A stretch of DNA of 64,000 nucleotides. Source: Rhinopomastus cyanomelas. Its lineage: Eukaryota; Chordata; Aves; Bucerotiformes; Rhinopomastidae. Below are positions 40,057 to 51,600 of the stretch, piece after piece (the first letter of the stretch is position 1; every line of letters starts with the position of its first letter). The translations under genes and the position numbers were made by a program. The stretch lies in the NCBI GenBank assembly GCA_013400115.1, contig VXBP01001901.1, positions 62,001 to 126,000 on the forward strand, written 5' to 3'. Under the pieces are notes generated by a model. The model was given only the letters and a program-made list of their open reading frames with translations, did not search any database and was not told where the DNA came from.

Positions 40057-40721
40057 TAGGATCATAAAAGGATTCAGATCGGAAAGAAAGTCAGAGGTCT
40101 CTTGTCCAATATCCTGCTTCTGTCATCAGTGAGGCCCCATCAGGTTGCTCAGGGCATCGCTCACTCCAATCTTAAAAACCTCCAAGGACAGAGATCACTT
40201 AAGCTCTTTGACCTACTGGTTCCTATGTATTATTGTCCTTGTGGGCCAAAAGATTTTGTTTATAGCCATTCTGAACCTCTAATTCCAGCGTATGTCTGTT
40301 GTCTCTCATTCTTTGCCACATACCACTGTGATGAGTCTGGCTGCACTTCCCTGAAGACCTCTTTGTATGTACTGGAAGGCTGCTGTTAGGTCCCTGCAAA
40401 GCCTGTCCTTTTCAGGCTAAGCAAGCCCCACTACCGCACCCTCTCCTCACAGAGCCTGGCCTTCAGCCCCAGAAGCTTTGGTGGCCTCTGTGGAACTCCA
40501 ATACTACCTTCCTTGTACCAGAAGTGATCAAAACTGGATAGGGTATTATAGATGCAGTGTAGTGAATGATGAGGAGAGGGGGAGAATTACTTCCCTTGAT
40601 CAACTGGCTGCACTCCTGTTCACACAGAGCAGGATCCTCTGGGTTATCTTTGTTACCAGTATCTTTGCTGCTTCAGGTGCACCCTGCTGTTCACCAGCAC
40701 CTCTGGGCCTTCTTGGCAGGG
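40057..40721 (-). repeat. CR1 retrotransposon, old 3' part
   Basis: Degraded minus-oriented copy. The 3' end starts TCATAGGATCATAAAAGGAT. Recognisable segments are catcaggttgctcagggcat, cctccaaggacagagatcac, gctaagcaagccccactacc, and, near the 5' side, the complement of the ALVAKKA region (ttcaccagcacctctgggcc). It is more divergent than the other copies. Confidence 0.78.
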
Positions 40722-42055
40722 CTTCTACTGAGCCTCTATTTTTGGAATGGCTGGAACAAATCACTTCTCGATAGATTTCTCAGGAATTTAAATTTGGAAG
40801 GGGTTTAAACAATGGCATTTTCACAAGCTATTTCTTAGCAAATGTTCTTCTCAGAACAATTGGAAAGCTGGTGAAATTCTGCTTTTTAAAGTTCTCATGT
40901 TCACAGCCTTAAGCAAAGGTCACTTTTTCAAGACCTAGCTCATGTTTAAATTAATGTCCAGTCTCCAGCCTGAATTGGCATGAAGCAAATAACTGCACAA
41001 AAAAACACTTTTTGAGATTCTTCCTTAGAAGAAGAAAGTCATAAGACTTTGAGCAGAAGAACTGAGCAGTTCTGGCCTTTTCAAGAATACATTTTGTTGT
41101 TAGTGTCCGAGGATCATGGGGAAGCAATAATGCAGTTGCTGTTTAGAGGCAACACTGCATTTTCAAAAATAGCTTTAGATACTTCCAAGCACAGACAAGG
41201 GCTAAACAATCCAAGAATTTAGGTTCGGGAAGCCCAATAATCAAGGTTTACAAGGACAAGTGTGCAATGTGAAATCCTGTGAACCTAAAGCAGAGTAAGG
41301 GCCATGGCTTCCCCTTTAGTAATTTTAGCACTCATAGAACAACATGCAGAAGGAAAAGCTCTTCCATCCTTGTCTGTCCCATTCAGAGGAGAATCTGTAC
41401 TGTATGATGATAAATTGCAATCTTGCACTTTAACATACACTTCAGTCTTATGCTTTTCAACACAGAGATAACGAACACATACCTTTACTGAAGTTGCAAT
41501 GAAGAATTACTGAAATTTTTCATTTTTCAAATTACCTTATGTGAAAATATTATTGCACACACCAACATAAAACTACAATTAGCAGTTGGTTCTGTTTTTC
41601 AGTTCTGCTGGTTAAGCAATGAGGGATTCTTGGGGTATCAGGGATAACCCATTAAATGTATTTTCTGCAAACACATTCCACAGCCCCTCCTGAGCCATTT
41701 CAGAGTGGCTTTGACCCGGTAATACAATAGAAACACTAACTGATTTTCCCCCCCACCCCCAAACTGCTCACAGTAATTTAAGACTTCTCTCAAGCATCAA
41801 TGTGAATGCTGTATGATCTCTAGCCTTTATTGGAATGTGGGAGTTCTGATGCCCTTGCTAGCATGCAGCAACCATCCAAACCCTACTGAGGATGCAAAAA
41901 GTCCATAAATCTGTAGGATCAGACTGCTGGGTGAGGCAAAACCAGCCGGTCTTTGCCTTTCCAAGATGCAGCCCCAAGCGCAGCATTTGCCTTCCTCTTC
42001 CCCACACCCATCCCTTTTGTTATGGCAATACAAAGAACCCCAAAACTACCCAAAT

Positions 42056-42101
42056 GATAACAACAACAACCACCATAATAATAACAATAATAATAATAAA
42101 T
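42056..42101. repeat. Compound trinucleotide microsatellite
   Basis: A run of CAA units followed by CCA and then about seven TAA units, with one TAACAA interruption. It lies about 100 bases left of the CpG island. Confidence 0.9.
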
Positions 42102-42169
42102 CTGTTCAAGAAGGGGGAAAGGGCATGTCTTAGGATATGCCGTGCTGGCTGTGCTAACGAAAAACCGAG

Positions 42170-42880
42170 GATTCCTAATGGAGCCGCTTTTCCCCTGCAT
42201 AGCTCACGACGAACGAAGGTACCGGCACAAGCTGCGGATCCAGGACGCACCGAACCCCCAACCCCCCACCAACTCCCGGAGCTGCGAGACTCCCCCGCAC
42301 CTTTCTCCTGCCTTTATTAACGACACGGCGAGCCCTGAGCGGCCCCCGGCCCTGCGAGAGGAGCAGCATCTGCGCCCCCTCGGCGCCCGCCCGCGGAGAC
42401 CCTCAGGGATGAGGATGATGATGTTGCTGGTGCCCCCACCACACCCTCAGCGGAGCCGCCGGTCCCAACACGGCCCGGGCCCCGCCGCTGCCCGCCCTGC
42501 TCTCTCGCTCCTTACCCTCGTGGGCAGCGGCGGGGCCGGTCCCAGCCTGCGGCGCGGCGGGGGCAGCTGCGGCCGCTCGTTCCTTTGTGGCTCCGCCGCT
42601 TCAGCGCCACACACCGCGCTCCGCCGCGCCCGGGAACCTGCGTGCGACAATACGGCGGGGGCGCCCGGGAACCTGCATGGCGCATAGCGCGGGGGACAGG
42701 CCGGTGGGGCGCGGCGGCAAGGACCGGGAACCCCCACAGCCCGTCCCGCAACCCGAAACGCACGCAACCGGCATCGCCTCACCATGCCCTTCTCGCCTCG
42801 GGGGCGGGAGTCGCTCCGAGCGCGATGGCCGGAGTGCCGGGTGATGCTGGGTGGTGGCCCGGGATCACAGAGCGGGTTCG
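42170..42880. promoter_or_regulatory. CpG island, candidate APBA2 promoter
   Basis: GC and CpG content rise sharply relative to the AT-rich flanks, with dense CGCC/GCGG runs around 42330-42730. There is no TATA box in a plausible place. It lies 41.8 kb upstream of the APBA2 coding exon, and no other gene start is recognised near it. A minus-strand splice donor is present at 42515. Long ORFs inside it on several frames are the usual by-product of high GC. It could instead, or also, serve a plus-strand non-coding transcript. Confidence 0.7.
42514..42640 (-). other. APBA2: Candidate non-coding first exon of APBA2 with splice donor
   Basis: Read on the minus strand, CCCACGAGG at 42516-42524 is followed by GTAAGGAGCG (42515 downward), a near-consensus 5' splice site. 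The 120 bases upstream are GC-rich and purine-patterned like a 5' UTR. The transcription start cannot be placed, so the right boundary is arbitrary. The donor is seen directly. Its link to the acceptor at 784 is inferred. Confidence 0.45.
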
Positions 42881-43031
42881 GTAGGAAGTAACCTCAAAGA
42901 TCATCCAGTCCCAACTCCCTGCCACGGGCAGCGACACGACACTGCAGGGCTGCCCTGCCATGGGGCTCTCGCCAGAGCAGGTGGCCTAGAGCTACATCCA
43001 ACTTGGCCTTGAACACTTCTGGGGATGGAGA
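42868..43031 (-). repeat. CR1 3' end fragment abutting the CpG island
   Basis: It starts ATCACAGAGCGGGTTCGGTAG (a mutated CR1 terminus) and continues with aacctcaaagatcatccagt, ccaactccctgccacgggca and ggccttgaacacttctgggg. It marks the right edge of the CpG island. Confidence 0.83.
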
Positions 43032-46000
43032 GACAGACTGACCTGCCAAATCTGCTCTTTCAGAGGTAACCCCGGGCTAGAGGCCACGTCTGTGCCAGCC
43101 TCACTAGTGCCTATGGCAAAGCTGGCCCAGACCTGAGCAATGAAGAGATGGAGCCACAGGCAGGTCTGTTTGCTGGAGGCCTCCAGTGCTGCTGGTGTTG
43201 AAGGCCCATTCATGTAACCTTAAGTAATCTTATGGCTGCCCTAACTCAAGGTGTTTCTGGTCAATGTTGAACTGGGTTGTTAAATACAGTTTATCCTCCC
43301 TAACCAGCAGAAGGGCTGCTTGGGCTCCTACAAGCCAGGACATGCTGGCAATTGAGATTAGAAGAAAACACTAATCAAGAGGCTGTCACTGCAATAACTC
43401 AGGGTCTCTGTGTCCCCTTCTGATCTCCATTATAACACTGACATTACACCCACGGTTCCAACAGCCCCTGACTGGGTGAAGTCCCTCCTCAGCATGCGCT
43501 GTAGAAAGTAAGGCCATCTCCACTTTAATTTGAGAGGCTAGCCTATTAGCTCTAGGACCACAGTTGTGATCACCAGCAGGAACTCGATAAGTCATTAATA
43601 TATTCATTATGATAATTGGGATTGTATAAATGAATGGCTGCTTTCACAACTTGAGGAGCTCATGGTGTGGATGGGCACTGAGCTTCCAGCTTGAGCAAGC
43701 CTGCATTAGTGGAATCCCTCAGCTCTAGAGACAGGTTGGCTGTTATATACTGGGTAAAAGAACACAGATTTTGAGATTACACTGGAATGTGTGGCAAAGG
43801 CCACCCTGCACCAGTAGCTGTCCACCTTGGACCCTGCCTTGGGGCTGCACCACAGCAGGAGTTGTTTGCTGTGAGTCTCACAAACCATTTGTCTGTGGGG
43901 CACTATGCAATCATGCCAGTTAATGAACCTGGGTTTTGCTGGTGCTTGAGGTGTTCCTGTGCAACAAAAATCAAATACAACACCAAATGTTTGACCGTTG
44001 CAGCAGGGGCCTTAGTCACACTGCATCACATGGACCACGTTTACTAGAAGATTCCCATCATGAAGATTAATAATTTGAAACGTGAGGTCTAATATTGAAA
44101 AGAACACTAAAGTGGGTTTCTCCAAAAGCATTTCTTATGGTGAATGATAAACTTAGTTGATTCCTCTAGCGTTTTATTCTAAGCTAGATCTTTTCCACTG
44201 CAGCTAGGTAGTGGCAATTATTTTGTATAAAAGGAAATATGGGAGAGCAAGTGCTTTTGGGCAAATTTTGCCAGGGCTTGCTCATAAGTATGCAAATTTG
44301 AGACTTGTAGGTGTTCTTGAGTGTAAAAACTAATCTTTCTCATGGTAGCCAAAACGAAAAGCTGTCCTAGTGTAATTACACTGCATTCCAATCAGCCAGA
44401 TATCCATGTTGACTTTTGTTTGCCCTGCAGTAGCTATACCAGTTGCTTAGCACTGACTCACAATCCACTCACATGCAAAGGTCTTTCACAGAAACAGTAT
44501 TTTGTGGAGGGTTTTTTTGTAATTCTTTTCTTTTGTTGTTCAGTTGTTAGGACTCACTAACTACAGAGTAGCTATTGGCTTCTAAGAGAGTATTTTCTAT
44601 CATGGTTCTCTGTGGTGACTTATCTCATCTGTCCCTTTCTGTATCACCAGTCTGATTTTGGTTCTCTGTTGAAGAGAACTGAGAGGTTACCTAAATGCTA
44701 AAGCAGATATGTTTTACACAGAGCTACATGAAGTTGTGTATAATCCATAGACAGATTGTTTAAACATTTGGCAAAATCATGTTTTAACTCATATTATTAA
44801 TTCTCAAAATTGCAGCCTTAAAAAAGTAGCCTCATCCCAGCTTAATATAGGACAGATACGTGTCTTGTTTTTGAAGTTACTGGAGCTGCAAGTACACGGA
44901 CCTCTCAAAAGACTGCAGGGATCCCAAAGGGAGTGGGACATGTTTTAAATTTCAGTTTCCAGCAAACATTTTCCCTCCACCTGACTTTGGATGCTGTGAC
45001 TCAGACAGTTATTACAAAAAATTGCATATCAAAATGGAAGGGAAAAATAAGGTGCATAACATCAGTCCACTAATGCATCTATTTGCTACCCTTCAATTTT
45101 CTGACATAATCTTTTCCATAGAAGCTAGACGAGAAGTTGCAATTTAATGCAAACAGTGCCTTCAGAGTACCACAATTTCCAGAAATTTAAGAATTATTAT
45201 TTAAATTATGGTTTATACTTATCATTATTACTCAAAAAATACAGTATTAAAAATAAATATTTTCATTAAAGTTCTATTTTAAAGAAGATGTTAGACCCTA
45301 TTCGCTATTTTGTGCTTATTGTAGGTGACAGATTTTGCATTCTTCAGAAGGCAAGGTCTTCCATTTTAAAGTGTCAGCATTGGGCCAATTAATACATACA
45401 TAGTTGTTAGTTTCAATTTCCATACATTTCTGTGTTAATTCTTTATGATTTGATGTCCCAAGTTGAAACTGTTGGTTACTTTTCTGTGTCTGGTACCTTT
45501 ATGAGAAGCACCAAAGCCACCATTTCAGGGATTTTTTTTGTGTTTCACAGTTTAGTGGTTTGGCCATTGTGACAACTGGTTTGGTAAAATATTTGAGTAT
45601 TAACTATTAACTTTTTCTCTTAATTAAGGATTCTTGAGTCCAACAAATGCAAGCCAGATCACTGCAGAAGAATTTATCCCTTGCAAAGAGAGAATAAACG
45701 AAATGGTCCAGAGGATCATTTAGAGCATCTCCTGTAAGTAACTCAACTTGACAATAAAAACAACTCCAGGTGAATTCATTTCAGTATGAGCATGATGGAA
45801 GCAGAGATTTTGCACATTTTCAAAATTGTAAGATGAGTTTTTAAAAGCCAAGTAGTTAATTCTTCTTTCCTCTGCCTTTTAATTTGCTTCTAGGTTTGGC
45901 TAGTCATATAGAATGAGATTAATTCTGCAGCCTGTTCTCCTCCTACCTAAGAGAGGCTTGAGAGATGCATAGAGGAAGTCAAAAAAGATCCTTTGCATCA

Positions 46001-48459
46001 TTTAATTATGAGTCTGAGTAGTGCTGATGTAGTTCAGAAAAATGTGTGTTGTCTGCCTTAGGCAGCATAAAATGGCACATGCTTGAGCTCAGAGGGAAAA
46101 AAAGGCACATGGAGAGATTGGAGCTTGACAAATGACCCAAGCGTGAGAACATTTACTGGCAAAATATTAACGCTTTGTTTTCTAAAAAGTTTGACATTAG
46201 CAGAAAAGAAGGTTTCACCATACATTCGGAAAAAACCTCGTAACACAACAAAGTTTCACTGTCAAAATCCAGCTCACTTCTGAGCAAATCGGGCTTCAGT
46301 TACCTACAACACTGTTGTTCTTCCCAGAAGTTGCATAGCGGTGCGACAGGGCTGCACGATTGAGATGTCCCTCCACTGGAAGAAACAAATCACAGTTCTC
46401 TGTTGGTCTGCTTCCCATCAAGGTATTTCCACTGTTTGTCTTGATGCTGTTCTCCTTGTGTATTCATGTCAGAGATGAAGGGTAAGGCTAGTTTATCTAA
46501 CCACACCCCCTCGCCAGACCCTCAGAAAGTCTGAAGAAAAATTAGTGTATCGTAAAGTAAAGGACCTGAAATGTGTTACAAACAGTGGGGCTGATCTTGT
46601 TCCCACTGAAGTCTATATGATGTAGGCTTATGAATAGTAAACTCCTCTCAGTGTCTTAGCTGTCTTCAGATTCTTCAGCTGTCCAGCTCTCTTGGCTATC
46701 TCATCCAGGTCTAGAGCTTCAGAGATGGAAATTCTCACATCTCATAACAGAGACAAGGGGGTCTCATCACACCAAGTGATAAGAGCTTGTAATGAACATG
46801 CCCCAGTTTGGCATATTGGCTAATTTTGCAGACCTAAACTCTCTTTTTTTAGGGAGGTGGGTTTTTTAATTAATATCTTGTCTAAAACTTTTGGAAATGC
46901 ATAAACTGTGAGTGAGGTATTAGAATGAGTTAGTTATGATGAAAAAAGATGCATCAGCTGGCTTAGTGCTAGGCAATCCCACTGCAGTCAGACAGGAAAA
47001 TTTCTGGTTACTAGCTAAAAACATTGCAAGTCTCTTTCTGCACTGAGATGGGGAACACAGTAAGGCAAATGGAGTAAATGTTATTAACTCCAAATCCACT
47101 AGTGCTTTATCAAGCTAGTATTCAGTATTAATAGATGTTATACATAAAATTCCATCTCCTTCAGACAGGACAAAGAAGTGAAGTATGAACCTAGAAAGTA
47201 CCGCTGTTCTGTGTTGCATTAAACTAAATGTAACCGTTTCAAAGATTTCTGCTCAATTATCTTGACCCATAAAAAGTGAAGGCTTCTAGTCCTAGCATTC
47301 CTGTGGTGGTTTTGCTGAAAAGATGCCTCCCCATCTTTGAAAGATGGGAAAGACAAAATCAGCTTTGCTAACAGAATGTCTCATAGACTGGCAGAATCCT
47401 ATTTCAGGAAAATCAAATTATCCTGCTCTTCCATCATAACCCTTAGGATTTCTACATTCAAGCAATTTAGAATTTAATCACAAACTCCCCTCTAAACAGT
47501 GATTTGATGAAGTGCATAAGGCTGCATTTTGCTTAAAATATGACAGGAATATTTGAGTACAAAGCTGTATCTTTTAAGAAAAAACAACATGGCTTTTCAG
47601 AGTTTCTTCCAAAGTAAAATTCATGAGGAAGCTTCAGTAGTCTAAATCTCAGGTTGGCATTCTATTTGTATTTTGTTGTAACAAACATTACAGAGAACAC
47701 AAATAGTTCCATTTTTATTAAGTAAAACCCCTCCTGGACTAAAATGAACTTACTTCATGTGAAGCTGAAACTATTCACTGTATATATGCAGAAATAGAAA
47801 ATTCAGATAGTGGTTTAGTTTAGGAAAAACACATGACTTTTAATGATTTTTTTTCTTGCACTGCCTGCGTATCTACAGCTGTTCATAAAACAACTTACTC
47901 GTGATAACTTCCTTGGTAGCAATTCTTATGCCAAAGAAAAATATGTAATTAATTGCAGATGCCCATACAATAACATGAGAAACGTTGCATTGCATTAACT
48001 GATCAGTGTGTAGCACAGACAGTGAGTGGTGAAAACAGAAAATACAATGTTTGGCTTTCCTTTATTTCTAAAGGGAATATCTAAGCTGCATTGTTGTCAC
48101 TGAGAAGTAGGTCTCTGCTCTGAAATGCAGAACAAAATAACGTGGGTTGACCTAGAAACTGTTCAGTTTCTGTGGTTACGGAGGTAAAATTATGCTGCAA
48201 ACATGAGACAACAGAACATAAATGAAGCTGTTACGTATGTAACTACACTCATGGATTTGTCTTTACAGATTTCAAGAAATATCAGAATATTAATTCTGAA
48301 AATCAGACCAACAGCAACCAAAAAAATGAAAACAACCCTAAATCTGTGTCACTATTTCAGACTCAAAACCTATACTTAATCCATGGGAACTCCAATTAAC
48401 TTGTAAAGACTGATACCACATCAATATTCCCAGCACCAGCTCCGTAACTTCACAACTGA
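43032..48459. other. Intergenic region between APBA2 promoter and MCEE 3' end
   Basis: No protein-coding gene or recent repeat is recognised. Two exon-like segments on the plus strand (45629-45733 and 46328-46422) have plausible splice sites and compatible phases, and are discussed as a finding. Otherwise it is AT-rich sequence with short ORFs only. Confidence 0.5.
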
Positions 48460-48465
48460 TTTATT
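48460..48465 (-). terminator. MCEE: MCEE polyadenylation signal
   Basis: TTTATT on the plus strand is AATAAA on the minus strand, beginning 23 nt downstream of the MCEE stop codon. It implies a very short 3' UTR. Confidence 0.65.
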
Positions 48466-48488
48466 GTTTTATGTATGGATATTACAGC

Positions 48489-48641
48489 TTAGGCTTGCTC
48501 AAGTTCCACAAGGACTCCATGGCAATCTTTAGGGTGAAGGAAAATCACAGGCTTGCCATGTGCCCCTATTTTTGGTTCTTCACTCAATATTCGTATCTTT
48601 TTTTCCTTCAGTTCCATCATAGCCGCTTTTATGTCATCAAC
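48489..48641 (-). CDS. MCEE: MCEE coding exon 3
   Basis: The acceptor is TTTTGTAAG|GTTGAT. The exon encodes residues 130-179 (VDDIKAAMMELKEKK through VELEQA) and the TAA stop at 48491-48489. It contains the Glu175 metal ligand. Confidence 0.97.
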   Translation of the reverse strand, partial: VDDIKAAMMELKEKKIRILSEEPKIGAHGKPVIFLHPKDCHGVLVELEQA

Positions 48642-51600
48642 CTTACAAAAGAAAAATACAGTTCACACAAATTAATATATTATACTGCTTTATGCAGATT
48701 ATACATTTAGGAGCAATAATGTAATCCTTTACTAAGGTGTTATTTGTAAATTCTACTGTTCTCCTTAAAACGGATTAGAAAACAGTTGTAAACCATCCAG
48801 ACTTGAAAACAAAAATCCAAGTTTAAATCTGCTTTTTGAAGACTTCATAAAATAGTTTAAAATAGATCATTCTCTGTTTAAGATATCATAAAAAATGTAT
48901 CTCATGCACAAAACCCATTGATCTTTTTATGCTGTTACTTTATAAGGACTCCACAAATAATTCATAAATGCTGCACTACTATTACTAAGCAGATCACATT
49001 ATTTTCAAACTAGCAATAACTAAAGAAGAATGTCTCCCTGTCTAAAACTGATATTAGATGCTGGCAGAAAGGGAGGGCAATGGGCAAAAGCCAATGGGAA
49101 GTCTGTTTAGATTTGTATATCCTCTTTCTGTGTAGGTTAAGCCTCATAAAGTTTCCTAAGAAAAGCCTTGGAATTATCACAAACATACTCTGAATATGAT
49201 TGATTTTCCTATTGATCTTCATAATGGCCATCAATATAATACTTCAGCACAGCTTCCTGCAGAAACAAGTAATTAGCAAACCCATGGCTATATGTGATCT
49301 TAATTCAATGGAATCTGAATTTTCCCAAACCTGACTGCATTCAGTCTTTGAGACAATAAAATTGCCCCTTGGTTTAGCAAATCAAAGAGTCAATAATCAA
49401 TGAATCTCAAATTAAAGTTAACAGTATTGCTGTTCTTCAAGGCTAAGGTGTCTGGGTGTAGCGAATAAACTCCATGATGCCATCGTAGGGAAGAAGGAAC
49501 TGCACAACTTTAAATTCAGAAGAACAGACATCAGTTAATTCTGCGCATTTGCTACAGTTTTGCTCATGAAAATTCTGAACCCACTATAGTTCTTCCTACA
49601 CACAAGTCTCGGTCTGCAAAAAAACCCCAACCCAAACAAAACAACAATGCCTGTCACGTTTTATCTACAACAAAGCAGCACAAGTGGTATGTGCCATAGC
49701 CCCCTCCAGGTTGTGTCCCCAAGTAGCAAAGCCACTGCAGCTGCTGCTCCTGTCCTGCAGAGATGGCCAGAAAAGGAACTGTGACTGGGCTCAGCTGGAG
49801 TGAATTCCTGCAGCCCCAAGGAAGCAGTGAGAGTAAACAGTGGAAACCCTGTGGCTGCATCTGAGTTAGGACAGTGTCAGGCTCAGATTCCTCTCACTCT
49901 ACCAAGAGTCCAGCACACTTCTTGTTACAGGTATTAAATCAAACAATAGCTGGTCAGAAGTAATTCTGTTTCTTCTTAAAATGCTTATTTTGTCTGAAAA
50001 AACCCCTTGTCAAAATATCTGTCTAAAATTTTCTTTGGAATAATAAGGCAGAAGGAAGAAGTGAAAAGTATTTTGATAAAGTTGTCAGGATCCCTCTCCA
50101 CCAAGGAAAGAATTTTTACAATTCAGCTTTTTGCAATAACATTATTCATAGTTAGACATTTCTACAAAGTATTTGTTAATTAATTCAAATGAGCAATCAA
50201 TTGATGCTGAGTTTCTTTTATAGTTTTTCTGAAAATTATTGTTACACAAGTTCCTAAGATGACAGAAGATTTTAAAATCTTTCCATCTGAGGAGAAAACT
50301 GGAAGATGGAGGTTAGTGTCTTTTTGATTGACTATGTTAGTAACCAAATCTCTTTACAGTTCCACTTAAACAGCAGGATAACAACGGACTGTTTTTTTAC
50401 TTCATGTAAATAGGGCTGCATTCTTCCATTTATTTTTACATGGAGAAAAACAAGAGTGATGTAGGAAAACATAGCTGCAAGTAGTACTAGCTAATCCCAG
50501 TCATGGAAACTAACTGCCATATTATGACTCCTGGCTTGCTTGACCTACTGTTCAGCTGCAAATTTTCTTTCTTAACACAATACTTCATTATTGTCCAGCA
50601 CAGTATAATTAGCATGTCCCAACCTGTTCAATGATCTTAACTTATAGTATGACTTCCCTTGATGACTTTCTTTGATTTGTCTGCAACAAGATCATCTCTC
50701 AGACAAAAAAAATGGAGTGCTGAGTGCCACACAGCAAACTTTCAGCTGGTAACAAGTACTTCTTGATACATCTTAAAAGGGTTTGCACATACTTCAAACC
50801 CTTGGGAGCTTTGAGCTCTTTTTGCAGAAAAAATACCTAAAACTTCTTTCTCTTGTGCCTATCAATAAGTACCACTGGTCTTACAGAGGGCTGAAGGGTT
50901 TCTTTGGTCTTACTGCAAATCACTTCTTTCCTCTATAGCCCTCATTCGCCGAGTTCAGCTGAGCTCATTTCTAAAGCAGAACTGCCTAGCAATAAAATTT
51001 AGGGTAAATAAATCTACTTATTCTTGAACATCTGCACACAGGCAAACATAAGAAAAACTGCAATGTCTGTGTGTATGCAAAATTCCTCAGTTCTCAATGA
51101 AAGCACCAACTGCAAACGCTGGTCTTTACAGACCACTTCTGCAAACAATTTTTACTCTATCATGCATCCCATTACTATGCACGAAATAATCAAGTTTGCA
51201 GTGCAGACTGGGATCTATAAGACAGTGAAACCACATATCAAAGCAGCGGCATAAATTTTCCATCAAACATCTACACTCAACCATGAGTTTACTAAATAAA
51301 GTCAGTACTTTACTCAGCATCTTTATTTCTTGCGTACTTACAGGCCAATCTCTCTTTGGTGGACAAGGCAAAACAGAACATCATAAACTCTGGAGACTTT
51401 ACTGATTTTTGGTAAGCACCACTGCCAGTCTTTTGTAACTTCTGTATGCTAAATATCAAACAGGAAGAAACTTCTGAAAATCTAAGCTATTCCTTAGCTT
51501 AAACTTACAACTCCCATCTTTTTCTAGTGAATGTCTTTTCTACATGAGGAGGAAGACACCTGTCAAACACTCTTCAGAAGACCCTGGGTGCACTGCATAC

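Larger units (their letters stand above)
784..42515 (-). other. Presumed APBA2 5' intron; no other gene recognised
   Basis: This spans the acceptor at 784 to the candidate first-exon donor at 42515. Apart from the repeats listed separately, I recognise nothing in 1516-3730, 4241-6338, 6546-8300, 8416-11884, 14046-17237, 17936-21007, 21127-22887, 24176-27895, 28282-32249, 32546-34537, 35565-38661, 39276-40056 and 40722-42055. These stretches are AT-rich, with scattered ORFs of 60-140 codons that share no family features. That the span is one intron is an inference from the two splice sites and the absence of any other gene. Small ncRNAs or conserved enhancers would not be visible to me. Confidence 0.5.

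Noticed and set aside
42142..42687. 181-codon Pro/Arg-rich ORF in the CpG island
   Set aside because: Several frames on both strands are open here because stop codons are rare in GC-rich sequence. There is no family resemblance.
42825..42880. Candidate first coding exon (starts MAGVPGDAGWW) that would join in phase to the 45629 segment
   Set aside because: Its donor lies inside the terminus of a minus-oriented CR1 fragment, so the splice site is probably accidental.
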